A program made the translations under genes and the position numbers. From an uncultured Clostridia bacterium (GTDB lineage Bacteria; Bacillota; Clostridia; Christensenellales; Aristaeellaceae), in NCBI GenBank assembly GCA_934670175.1, contig CAKUOX010000004.1, forward strand, positions 1 through 64,000: a stretch of 64,000 nucleotides of DNA, in the 5' to 3' direction. This document shows, piece after piece, positions 33,445-41,396 of this stretch (positions within the stretch are counted from its first letter, which is position 1; each line of letters starts with the position of its first letter). The notes beneath the pieces were generated by a model that saw only the letters and a list, made by a program, of their open reading frames with translations, was not told the DNA's origin and searched no databases.

Positions 33445-34044
33445 GTGTTGAATATCAGAAATCTTTTCAGGAAGCCCGATAAATGGATCGCCGTGGACGT
33501 GGAGCTGGACGGCAATCGCCCCAGCCGCATCATTCAGCTGTCCTATCTCATTATAGAGGGACGCAGGGTGCACGGCAAAAATTTCTATTTCAAGGCCAAG
33601 AGCATCAATCGCTATGCCCGCCGCGTGCACGGGCTGGGCGTATATCAGCTCAAGCAGCTTTCCGGGGGCGACATTTTTGCCTATCGCGCCGATGAGGTAT
33701 ACCGCGATTTCCAGGGCTGCAAGCTGGTGATCGGCCACGACGTCGGCGGCGACCTGCGCTATATCCGCAATGAATTTGCGCGCGTCGGCGTGCACTTTCC
33801 GGATTACCCCATTTTCTGCACCCTCAGGCATTATACCGAGGAAGCACACATTCCGCTCAAGCAGAATCCGAAGGTGCTCAAGCCCCCGAAGCTGGAGGAG
33901 CTGTGCGCGCATTTCGGTCTGTCGCAGGAATTTATCGCCGGCAAGTGCCGGAAATGGTACGGCGGCGGCGATCATCCGCACGACGCCCGCTACGACGCCG
34001 CGGCGGCCTATCTGTGCATGCTGGTGGGCGAAAACAAGGCATGA
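33445..34044 (+). CDS. DEDDh 3'-5' exonuclease family protein
   Basis: A 199-residue exonuclease of the DnaQ/RNase T superfamily. Motif I is AVDVELDGN (D-x-E), motif II IGHDVGGDLRYI and motif III HDARYDAAAAYLC (H and D). It is a free-standing domain without a polymerase. Substrate (DNA or RNA) is not determinable. I took GTG 33445, nine bases after GGAG, as start; a TTG at 33430 is the alternative. A hairpin terminator follows at 34085-34112. Confidence 0.82.
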   Translation: MLNIRNLFRKPDKWIAVDVELDGNRPSRIIQLSYLIIEGRRVHGKNFYFKAKSINRYARRVHGLGVYQLKQLSGGDIFAYRADEVYRDFQGCKLVIGHDVGGDLRYIRNEFARVGVHFPDYPIFCTLRHYTEEAHIPLKQNPKVLKPPKLEELCAHFGLSQEFIAGKCRKWYGGGDHPHDARYDAAAAYLCMLVGENKA

Positions 34045-34084
34045 AAGCGTACAATCGTACAATTCAATGACATTGATTTTTCGT

Positions 34085-34120
34085 AATAGCACAGACACAA
34101 TTCTGTGCTATTATCTATTT
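34085..34120 (+). terminator. Intrinsic terminator after the exonuclease gene
   Basis: AATAGCACAG (34085-34094) pairs exactly with CTGTGCTATT (34103-34112), followed by ATCTATTT. Confidence 0.75.
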
Positions 34121-34206
34121 GCAGAAATAGCGGGCCGCAAGGAGACGTCTGCGATTTCTCCTGTGCGGAAAGCGCTTTTTCCATGTAGATCCGGAGGTGG
34201 AAAGCA

Positions 34207-35463
34207 ATGAATCAAATGACGAACAGAACAATGCGCAAAATCAGAAGGCTGACCGCGATCTGCGCAGCGCTGGCGGTGCTGGCGGCGGCGCTGGGCGCAT
34301 GGGCGGCGGTCGTTACCGTGAAATACAATAAATTGTCCGCGGCTTCCCAAACGGGCGTTTCGAACGCGGTTGCCGCGGTCGCCGATCCGACCGCCGCGGC
34401 GGCGGAGTTTGACGGCGGCGTGGTGACGGTGGCGGAGGCGTCCGCCGAATACCAGACGATCGCTTCCTACTATCAGCTGATAGGCATGAACGAGGCCGAT
34501 TATGCCGACAGCGCCAAGCAGGAGGTGTTGGACGGCCTGGTCGAAACGAAAATACTGGAGCTCAAGGCGAAGGAAGCCGGTGTTTACGAGCTGACGGATG
34601 CGGAAGAGGCCGAGATCGAGGAAAATATCCGCAGCGAATATGAGGCGAACGTCGAGTACTACATGGCGTTCCGCTATGATGAGAACAAGACCGAGGACGA
34701 GATCCGCCAGGAAACGATCGATTATCTCGACCAGAACGGCTATGCCTACGAAGCGCTGCTTCAGGACGCGCAGCAGCAGGCGTGGCGCGAAAAGCTCTTT
34801 GATGCAGTGACGCGCGATCTGGACGTGTCGGACGATCAGCTGCGCAAATTCTACGACAGCCAGCTGGCGAGCGATGAAGAAAAGTATTCGGCGGACTTTG
34901 CAGCCTATGAAGCGGACACGCAGGGCGGACGTACCCCCGTGTGGAACCCGGGGGGCGTGCGCAGGATACAGTATATCGAGATTCCCTTTGATGACGCCCA
35001 GACCCAGGAATACGCGGCCATTCAGGACGCATTGGCCTTTGGCGACAGCGACCAGATGACCGCACTGGACGCGCTTTACAGCGCGCTGCAGCCGCAGGCG
35101 CAGGCAGTGCTCGATCGCCTGAACGCCGGCGAGCGCTTTGAAAGCCTGATGGCGGAGATCGGCGGCTCGGGCGAGGCTGGCATTTGCGTTTCCGATCAGA
35201 GCACGCTCTGCGGCGACGAATTCCGCGATGCGGCCATGGCGCTGTCGAGCATCGGCGATGTTTCCGGTCTGGTGAAGACCGATACCGGCTATCGCATTCT
35301 GCGCTATGCGGCGGACGTGCCCGCAGGCGTCGCATCGTTTGACAGCGTGAAGGATACGCTGCGCGAGACCTATGCGGTAGAATTGAAGACCAGCGCCTAT
35401 AACGCGCAGGTGGGGGAATGGATCCAGGAAGCAAACGTGAAGTATTATCCGGAGCGGTTTTAA
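34207..35463 (+). CDS. Membrane-anchored parvulin/PrsA-like foldase
   Basis: A 418-residue extracytoplasmic protein: one N-terminal helix at about 16-40 (LTAICAALAVLAAALGAWAAVVT), a SurA/PrsA-like helical chaperone region (about 60-220) and a C-terminal PPIase-like domain (about 300-385: LNAGERFESLMAEIGGSG, DVSGLVKTDTGYRILRYAADV). The lipobox typical of PrsA is missing, so it is tethered by an uncleaved helix or cleaved after AWA. Its likely job is folding secreted proteins near the membrane. GGAGG precedes the ATG by eight bases. Confidence 0.85.
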   Translation: MNQMTNRTMRKIRRLTAICAALAVLAAALGAWAAVVTVKYNKLSAASQTGVSNAVAAVADPTAAAAEFDGGVVTVAEASAEYQTIASYYQLIGMNEADYADSAKQEVLDGLVETKILELKAKEAGVYELTDAEEAEIEENIRSEYEANVEYYMAFRYDENKTEDEIRQETIDYLDQNGYAYEALLQDAQQQAWREKLFDAVTRDLDVSDDQLRKFYDSQLASDEEKYSADFAAYEADTQGGRTPVWNPGGVRRIQYIEIPFDDAQTQEYAAIQDALAFGDSDQMTALDALYSALQPQAQAVLDRLNAGERFESLMAEIGGSGEAGICVSDQSTLCGDEFRDAAMALSSIGDVSGLVKTDTGYRILRYAADVPAGVASFDSVKDTLRETYAVELKTSAYNAQVGEWIQEANVKYYPERF

Positions 35464-35548
35464 AGGGACCGTCGTTGCTGCCTGCGGCGGGCGCGGCCAG
35501 CCGTCCTCTGCGCAAGAAGCAGGGCAGGATGCTGCCGGAATTCACTTG

Positions 35549-35582
35549 AAAAGGACAGTGCGTTTTTGCACTGTCCTTTTTC
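35549..35582. terminator. Bidirectional intrinsic terminator
   Basis: AAAAGGACAGTGC and GCACTGTCCTTTT form a 13-bp stem with A-run and T-run on either side, between the convergent foldase gene and the M1-like gene. It can work for both. Confidence 0.9.
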
Positions 35583-35592
35583 TAACAGATCT

Positions 35593-37104
35593 TCAATCCA
35601 GAAAGTCGATCTGCTGATTCACATAATCGCCGATGTTGAACACCCAGTCGGTCAGGAAATTCTCCCAGTCGCGGCCGCTGGCGTCGTTCAGCGAATGCAG
35701 CAGATCCATTTCGGTGAGCACGTCGCGCTGCTGCCCAAGCGCATAAAAGCGGCGCAATCCGTCCAGAAGCTCATCGCGTCCCATGGCGGTGCGCAGCTCG
35801 TGGAACACCGCTGCGCCGCGATCGCGGATGACGATGCGGTAATCCGCATCATCAAAGAGCGCCGCGTCGCTTACGACGTTCACGCCGCCGGGTATTGTGA
35901 GCTGGAGCGCAGGTACGATATTTTCATTCAGCGCGCGCAGATAGGCGTCATGACCGTCGATTTCCTCCAGAATCAGATAGCTGAGATATTCGGAGATCGC
36001 GTCGGAGAGCCATGCGTCCGCTGAGGGCTCGGCATAGGCACTGCATCCGAAATACTGCTGGGCAAAGAAATAGTACAGCTCGCGGCGCAGCCTTGTACGG
36101 TCGGAAAGCGTTTCCGCATTCAGCCACAGGCAGCCGGTGTGCGTCAGCGCGCCCACAGCATAATCCGACTGTACGATGTCGATCTGTTCAAACGGCAGGG
36201 CGCCGAACCAGGTTTCCAGCGTATTCACGGCGTCCTCGGCCATGTCCAGCACCGTGTTCGCCTTGCCGCGTGCATTCAGCAGGCAGCGGATCTGTACGCC
36301 GGAGGCGGTTTCGCGCACATATTCGCGCCAGCGGCGGCCGAAGCTCAGCGCAAAATCATGCACATTTTCCGCATTGATGCGCCACAGCCGCATATGCGCA
36401 CCGGAATCCTCGGCCTGCTCCACGCCCGTGCCCGCCAGCGTAAATGTGTCCGGCAGCGCGATCTCGGCGCATACGTCCATCTGGGGCGCGTCGATATAGC
36501 GCGTGAAGGGCAGCGGCGTATGCAGTGCAAAATCGTGATTCTCAGCATCCAGCCGCGCAGGGATAAAGCAAAAATCGCTCAGGCGCACATCCAGCGCGCC
36601 GCAGCCCAGAAAGGCGTTGTTCTCAGTAAAGAGCAGGTAGTATTCAAACTCGATGGCACGGCTCTCGCCGGCGGGAATATCGCAGGCGACGCGCAGGTAG
36701 ATTTCATCCTCGCCCTGAAAGCCATACTCCGCGGTCTCGCCGTCCGCACGCACGCTCAGCAGCTCGATACCGCCCGGCGCGTAGCCGTAGGCAAAGGCAG
36801 CCTCGATGTGCTCGGCGTCGTACATCAGCGCGCTTTCGCGGCGAAGCATGTTTGCAGGCGCGTAGAAGACCACGCGGTCGAGCGCCGCATCCGATGTGTT
36901 GGTATAGAGAAGGCGCTGCAATATGCGCAGCGCTTGTTCTTCGGCAAGATATTCCATTTTCAGCGTGCATTGCACCGGTGCAGACGGCACGGCCTCTTCG
37001 GCGTAGGCCAGCGACAGCACTGCGGAAACCACCGCACCCGCCGCCAGCAGCACAGCCAGCACAATGGCGATCAGGCGTACGGTGCGCTTTTGTTGCTTCT
37101 TCAT
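35593..37104 (-). CDS. Membrane-anchored M1-family pseudopeptidase
   Basis: A 503-residue protein with a signal-anchor (about 10-34), a beta-rich M1 N-terminal part and an M1-like catalytic-domain fold ending in a helical region. Where M1 aminopeptidases have HExxHxxFG, this protein reads YFFAQQYFG (345-353), and the distal Glu motif WLxE is WLSDAIS (365-371), so all three zinc ligands are changed (Tyr345, Gln349, Asp368). The GAMEN substrate loop is GALTHTG. It should therefore not be a zinc peptidase. It is the last gene of the DUF951-lepB-lepB operon, so it may bind peptides or partner exported proteins; this is inference. Confidence 0.75.
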   Translation of the reverse strand: MKKQQKRTVRLIAIVLAVLLAAGAVVSAVLSLAYAEEAVPSAPVQCTLKMEYLAEEQALRILQRLLYTNTSDAALDRVVFYAPANMLRRESALMYDAEHIEAAFAYGYAPGGIELLSVRADGETAEYGFQGEDEIYLRVACDIPAGESRAIEFEYYLLFTENNAFLGCGALDVRLSDFCFIPARLDAENHDFALHTPLPFTRYIDAPQMDVCAEIALPDTFTLAGTGVEQAEDSGAHMRLWRINAENVHDFALSFGRRWREYVRETASGVQIRCLLNARGKANTVLDMAEDAVNTLETWFGALPFEQIDIVQSDYAVGALTHTGCLWLNAETLSDRTRLRRELYYFFAQQYFGCSAYAEPSADAWLSDAISEYLSYLILEEIDGHDAYLRALNENIVPALQLTIPGGVNVVSDAALFDDADYRIVIRDRGAAVFHELRTAMGRDELLDGLRRFYALGQQRDVLTEMDLLHSLNDASGRDWENFLTDWVFNIGDYVNQQIDFLD

Positions 37105-37129
37105 TCGTGCGCTCCTTCCATTGGGAAAA

Positions 37130-37894
37130 TCACTCGACGCAGCGGATATCCGAGAACGGGAAGATCACGGCGCGCACCTTGCCCACCAGCATATCGCCGG
37201 TGATCGGGCCGACGTCGTTGGCAGAGTGGTTGTCGTTCCAGTCGCGCGAATCGTGGCTGTTATAGCGGTTGTCGCCCACGACAAAGTATTCGTTTTCGCC
37301 CAGCGTGTAGGGCGCGTAGTCCTCATCCAGCGTGTTGAGCAGGGGCTTTTTGTAGAAGCCCTCATCCAGCATTTCGTCTACGACCACCGTTTCGCCGTTT
37401 TCATCGATCGTTTCATAAACGACGTGCGTCACGCAGTTTTCGCGATACACCGTGTCGCCCGGCACGGCCACCGCGCGCTTGACGAAATTCGTGCTGCCGC
37501 GGTTCGGGTAGTGGCAGATCACTACATCGCCGCGCTCCACATCGCCCAGACGCACATCCAGCACGGAGACGAACAGGCGCTCGTTGTTCAACAGCGTGTC
37601 ATACATGGAATCGCCGTCTACGCGGATGATCTGGAACAGGAAGGTGCGGATCACGAATACGATCAGCAATGCCGCTGCGATGGACATTACCCAGTCGCGC
37701 GCTTCCTTTTTCCAGTCTTTCCTGGGTTTTTGCGCGCCGGCCTGCGCCGCATTTTTGATGATCTCGGCTTCCGGATCGGCGCTTTCCTGGGCGGTGTTTT
37801 CCGGATTCACGCGATTTTCATCGACGTTTTCCTGAGCGGCATTCTCCAAAGTGGTATTCTCCTGCTCGGCGTTCATGCTATTTTTCTCTTCCAT
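37130..37894 (-). CDS. lepB: Signal peptidase I, with a long acidic N-terminal extension
   Basis: A 254-residue type I signal peptidase. Ser96 (DGDSMYDT) and Lys139 (FVKRAVAVPGD) form the catalytic dyad; GDNRYNSHDSRD is the box E region. One membrane helix is at about 68-86. The first 60 residues are an extra cytosolic, Asn/Glu/Ala-rich repeat-like stretch (repeated N-T-A-Q-E, N-A-A-Q-E) of unknown purpose. It follows a second, shorter signal peptidase gene with 25 bp between them. Confidence 0.92.
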   Translation of the reverse strand: MEEKNSMNAEQENTTLENAAQENVDENRVNPENTAQESADPEAEIIKNAAQAGAQKPRKDWKKEARDWVMSIAAALLIVFVIRTFLFQIIRVDGDSMYDTLLNNERLFVSVLDVRLGDVERGDVVICHYPNRGSTNFVKRAVAVPGDTVYRENCVTHVVYETIDENGETVVVDEMLDEGFYKKPLLNTLDEDYAPYTLGENEYFVVGDNRYNSHDSRDWNDNHSANDVGPITGDMLVGKVRAVIFPFSDIRCVE

Positions 37895-37919
37895 AGGTCA
37901 AAGTACCTCGATTCGATGT

Positions 37920-38414
37920 TTATTCAATCCACCTGAACGGCCAGAGCACACAGCGCACGCGGCCAAGGAAGCAATCTGCGCTCAGAAAGCCCATGTCTTC
38001 CGCGCGGCTGTCGTAGCTTTCGCCGCGATTATCGCCCAGAACCAGATATTCGTCTTCCCCGAGCACAGCGCTGTAATCCTCAAACGGGCCGGTCGCGTAG
38101 GGCTCGGAAAGCGCTGAACCGTTGATGTAGCCGTGCCCGTCCTGATAGACGACCTCGTCGCCCGGCAAACCGATCACGCGCTTGATATACACGCCGCTGC
38201 GCCCGGGAAAGCGGCATTCCACAATATCGCCGCGCGCAGGCGTATGGCCAAAGCAGTAATCGAACCGCGTTACCAGCACCACGTCGCCGCTTCGAAGCGT
38301 CGCTTCCATGGAGCTGCCCTCCACGCGCGAGGTGTGAAACACGAAGGTGTGCACGAGCAGGAAAACGGCAAGCGCGATTATCAGCGCGATGGCAGCCTTC
38401 GGCGCGCGCCTCAT
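37920..38414 (-). CDS. lepB: Signal peptidase I, short form
   Basis: A 164-residue signal peptidase I of minimal Gram-positive size: helix at about 7-27, Ser35 (EGSSMEATL), Lys78 (YIKRVIGLPGD) and box E GDNRGESYDSR. The ATG overlaps the TGA of the DUF951 gene (ATGA). Having two enzymes in tandem suggests different substrate sets or expression levels; the preference of each cannot be read from sequence. Confidence 0.92.
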   Translation of the reverse strand: MRRAPKAAIALIIALAVFLLVHTFVFHTSRVEGSSMEATLRSGDVVLVTRFDYCFGHTPARGDIVECRFPGRSGVYIKRVIGLPGDEVVYQDGHGYINGSALSEPYATGPFEDYSAVLGEDEYLVLGDNRGESYDSRAEDMGFLSADCFLGRVRCVLWPFRWIE

Positions 38415-38608
38415 GCTTCCTCGGACTGCGCCTGTTCAACGATCTTCTTTACGCGCTTTTCGAACGTCGGCCGATCCAGCATCACGATGCGGCCGCACTT
38501 TTCACACTTGATCTTGATGTCTGCGCCCACATAGGTGATCCGCCACAGGTCGTTTCCGCAGGGATGCGCCTTGCGCATTTTCACCAGATCGCCGTTGCCC
38601 AGCAGCAT
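38411..38608 (-). CDS. DUF951 family protein
   Basis: A 65-residue protein: LGNGDLVKMRKAHPCGNDLWRI, then IKIKCEKCGRIVMLDRPTFEKRVKKI. The conserved Cys residues (CGN, CEKCGR) point to a zinc-binding RNA/DNA-type mini-domain; the family is uncharacterised. The ATG at 38608 has GGAGG eight bases before it; an ATG at 38629 lies upstream of that site and is rejected. It starts the lepB operon. Confidence 0.88.
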   Translation of the reverse strand: MLLGNGDLVKMRKAHPCGNDLWRITYVGADIKIKCEKCGRIVMLDRPTFEKRVKKIVEQAQSEEA

Positions 38609-38639
38609 GCCGCAGACCTCCGTTCTCATGATGCGAATT

Positions 38640-38645
38640 ATTATA
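38640..38645 (-). promoter_or_regulatory. -10 box of the DUF951-lepB operon
   Basis: TATAAT on the minus strand, 32 bp before the DUF951 ATG. The -35 region is weak. A small GCCGC/GCGGC hairpin at 38685-38699, followed on the minus strand by AATTTGTTG, could end the upstream methyltransferase message. Confidence 0.5.
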
Positions 38646-38702
38646 GCCTTTGCTTGTTAAGCCAGTATGAACTGACAACAAATTGCCGCGAAATGCGGCG
38701 CG

Positions 38703-39935
38703 TCAGGCTTCGATCTCGTAAATAAACGTTCGGCCGGTCACATCGCTGACGCAAAGCGCCAGCTGGCCGGAATAAACCGGCGCGTCCAGCGCGGCGGCCA
38801 GCTTCGGCGCGCGGCGGGTGCGCAGGCTCTCGGCCATGGCAATGTATTCATCGCCGCGAATATAGCCCACCGACCAGTTATCCACCGCATCCAGAGATTC
38901 AAACGCGCGCGCACAGATCCCATCCTCCAATTGGAAGGTGTCCAGCGTCACATGATAGAAGCCGATGCCCGGCATGGCTGTTGCGTGTACCACGGGCGCA
39001 CCGCTAAAGGGCGGGTAGCTCAGCGTGTACCGCGCGCCCTGCAGGCGGCGGCGGGCGATGTTCAGCGTCAGCGGACAGCGGTCGATGCCGATGAAATTGC
39101 GCCCGCAGCGCTTGGCCGCTTCCAGTGTCGTGCCGCTTCCGCAGAAGGGATCCAGCACCGTATCGCCCGCGCGCGAACCGCATTTTACGATGCGCTCCAG
39201 CAGCGACAGAGGCTTTTGCGTGTCGTAGCCGGTACGCTCAGGGTCGCGCTGCTGCAGGTGTGAAAGGTCGTTCCACACGTCCGTGGGCGCCACGGGATCG
39301 TCGTCGTAATAGGTATATATGCGCCCGTTGGCACGGATGGAACGATAAACGCGGCCATCCGGATCCACATGGCGGCGCATGTGATTGCGCTTGGGCTCCG
39401 CGGGCGGCACCATGATCTCTTCCACATTGAAATCGTAGCGCGCAGAGCGGCGGTAGAACAGAATGACGTCGTGCTTGCGGCTGAAATGCTTCAGGCTGCG
39501 TCCGCCGGACTGGTAAACCCAGATGATCTCGTTCAGGAAATTGTCCTCGCCGAAGATCTCGTCCATCATCAGCCGAAGATAGGGATGGGTGCGGTAATCG
39601 ATGTGCACGAAAATCATGCCGTCGTCGCGCAGCAGCAGGCGGCAGAGCTCGAGCACCCGACGCATCATATCCAGAAACTCCTCGCGGGTGTGCGTATCTG
39701 AAAAGGTCTCCAGATTCAGACTGCCGCGCCCGCTGTGCCACTCGCTTTCGCCGACGCGCACGCGCATATAGAATCTGTCGCCCGTCTGAAACGGCGGATC
39801 CAGATAGATCAGCTTGATCTGTCCGGCATGGGTCTGACTTAGCGCCTGAATGCGCTCCACGGCGTCGCCGAGCATCAGCTGGCCGTGTACCTGTCCGCCC
39901 TCGTGCGCTTCAAGGCCGATGTTGACTCGCTTCAA
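38703..39935 (-). CDS. Orphan beta-class DNA methyltransferase (N4-C or N6-A)
   Basis: A 410-residue amino-methyltransferase of the Dam/Mod-like beta class: catalytic motif IV DPPF (46-49) precedes the AdoMet motif I DPFCGSGTT (262-270), with an intervening target-recognition stretch (NFLNEIIWVYQSGGRSLKHFSRKHDVILFY). About 115 extra residues follow motif I, beyond the usual end of this type. No restriction enzyme or specificity subunit lies in the window. A role in gene regulation or phage defence is possible. The recognition sequence cannot be read. Confidence 0.88.
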   Translation of the reverse strand: MKRVNIGLEAHEGGQVHGQLMLGDAVERIQALSQTHAGQIKLIYLDPPFQTGDRFYMRVRVGESEWHSGRGSLNLETFSDTHTREEFLDMMRRVLELCRLLLRDDGMIFVHIDYRTHPYLRLMMDEIFGEDNFLNEIIWVYQSGGRSLKHFSRKHDVILFYRRSARYDFNVEEIMVPPAEPKRNHMRRHVDPDGRVYRSIRANGRIYTYYDDDPVAPTDVWNDLSHLQQRDPERTGYDTQKPLSLLERIVKCGSRAGDTVLDPFCGSGTTLEAAKRCGRNFIGIDRCPLTLNIARRRLQGARYTLSYPPFSGAPVVHATAMPGIGFYHVTLDTFQLEDGICARAFESLDAVDNWSVGYIRGDEYIAMAESLRTRRAPKLAAALDAPVYSGQLALCVSDVTGRTFIYEIEA

Positions 39936-39978
39936 TTTCCATCTCCCGCTTCCTGAAACAGCATTTTTAAGCTACTTC

Positions 39979-40007
39979 ATTATAGCATTCTTTTTTCTGC
40001 ACGGCAA
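39979..40007 (-). promoter_or_regulatory. Promoter of the DNA methyltransferase gene
   Basis: On the minus strand TTGCCG (40002-40007), 17 bp, TATAAT (39979-39984), about 44 bp upstream of the ATG. Confidence 0.6.
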
Positions 40008-40057
40008 GTCCCACGTTTGTCCGAGTGCGGCTGCCAAAGCATATAACAATGAATTGC

Positions 40058-40086
40058 TTTACCGGAGAACGGCGCTGCGGTATAAT
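40058..40086 (+). promoter_or_regulatory. Promoter of surE
   Basis: TTTACC (40058-40063), 17 bp, TATAAT (40081-40086). The transcription start would be about 25 bases before the surE ATG. Confidence 0.6.
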
Positions 40087-40118
40087 AATACCATATACAA
40101 TTGAGAGGAATGACGGCC

Positions 40119-40868
40119 ATGCACATTCTGATTTCAAATGACGATGGGATTTTTGCACCCGGGATACGCGCGCTCGCGCTGGCCGCGCAGGCGGCGGGAC
40201 ACCGCGTGACGGTGTTCGCGCCGGACAGGCAGCGCAGCGCCGCAGGGCATTCGGCCACGATCGAAGCGCCGCTTCATCCCAAAAGAGTGGCGTTTGACGG
40301 CAATATCGAGGCTTACAGCGTGGATGGTACGCCCGCCGACTGCGTGCGGCTGGGGCTGTATCTGATGGGGGAGAAGCCGGATTGCGTGCTCACGGGCATC
40401 AATCGCGGCCCCAATCGTGGCGCGGCCATACTGTATTCGGGCACGGTCGGCTCGGCGATGGAGGGCGCGCTCTGCGGCCTGCCCGCCGCTGCGGTCTCGC
40501 TCTGCGCGCATCGGGACGATGGCTATGAGACCGCCGCGCGCCTGGGCGTGAAGCTCGCCGAATGGATGATGCTCAACCTGCTGCCGCTGGGCGAGGTATA
40601 CAACCTGAACGTGCCGGATGGCGCGGTGCGCGGCATTCGCTCCGCCAGCGTTTCCAATGAATACATATTCGCGCCGAAATACGCGCGCGAGGGCGACGGT
40701 TATGTGCTGTGCTACGGGCCGGAGCTGCTGCCCGAAACGCAGGCGGATTCCGACCTGAATATCTGCCGCGCGGGCTATGCTGCGCTGTCCATCATCGGCT
40801 GGAACATGCTTGCGCACACGCAGATGCCGGATACCACCGCGCTTTCGCGCGCGGTCGAGGGCGCATGA
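40119..40868 (+). CDS. surE: 5'-nucleotidase / exopolyphosphatase SurE
   Basis: A 249-residue SurE: MHILISNDDGIFAPGI (metal-binding Asp-Asp), FAPDRQRSAAGHSATI, DGTPADCVRLG, and TGINRGPNRGAAILYSGTVGSAMEGAL. SurE dephosphorylates nucleoside monophosphates, especially in stationary phase. ATG 40119 matches the family start; GAGAGG lies ten bases before. The next gene overlaps its stop (ATGA). Confidence 0.95.
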   Translation: MHILISNDDGIFAPGIRALALAAQAAGHRVTVFAPDRQRSAAGHSATIEAPLHPKRVAFDGNIEAYSVDGTPADCVRLGLYLMGEKPDCVLTGINRGPNRGAAILYSGTVGSAMEGALCGLPAAAVSLCAHRDDGYETAARLGVKLAEWMMLNLLPLGEVYNLNVPDGAVRGIRSASVSNEYIFAPKYAREGDGYVLCYGPELLPETQADSDLNICRAGYAALSIIGWNMLAHTQMPDTTALSRAVEGA

Positions 40869-41371
40869 ACGGACTTGAGATCGAGCGCAAATATCTGATC
40901 CGCATGCCGGACGAGGCGTTTGTGCGCGCGCTGCCTGGCTGCCAGGTATGGCAGATCGAGCAGACCTACCTGCAAAGCGGCGTTCCGGGCGAGGCGCGGC
41001 GCGTGCGCCGCGTGTGCGAGAACGGCGGCGTGAAATACTATTATACGCAGAAGCGGCGCATCGACGCCATGAGCTGCGAGGAGCGCGAGCGCGAGATCTC
41101 CGAATCGGAATTCGAAGCGCTTCTGCTGGAAGCAGATACGCGGCTGCGGACGGTGAAAAAGCGCCGGCTGCGCGTGCCGTGGCACGGGCAGCTGCTCGAA
41201 ATTGATCTGTACGATTTCTGGCAGGATCGCGCGACGCTCGAGATCGAGCTCGAAAGCGAGACGCAGCCGGTCTGTCTGCCGGACTGGCTCTGCGTGGTGC
41301 GTGAGCTGACCGGCGATCGGGCATATTCCAACCACAGCCTGGCCGGGCATGTACCGTTGGAGACACTATAA
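40865..41371 (+). CDS. CYTH domain (triphosphate tunnel metalloenzyme) protein
   Basis: A 168-residue CYTH protein with the diagnostic ExExK as EIERKYLI at residues 5-12, and the alternating charged strands (RRVRRVCENG, YYYTQKRRID, LEIDLYDFW, LEIELES) that line the tunnel. Members hydrolyse inorganic triphosphate or thiamine triphosphate. It is coupled to surE by an ATGA overlap, pairing two phosphate-releasing enzymes. Confidence 0.9.
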   Translation: MNGLEIERKYLIRMPDEAFVRALPGCQVWQIEQTYLQSGVPGEARRVRRVCENGGVKYYYTQKRRIDAMSCEEREREISESEFEALLLEADTRLRTVKKRRLRVPWHGQLLEIDLYDFWQDRATLEIELESETQPVCLPDWLCVVRELTGDRAYSNHSLAGHVPLETL

Positions 41372-41396
41372 TTATAAATATGGAGGAAACTATAAA

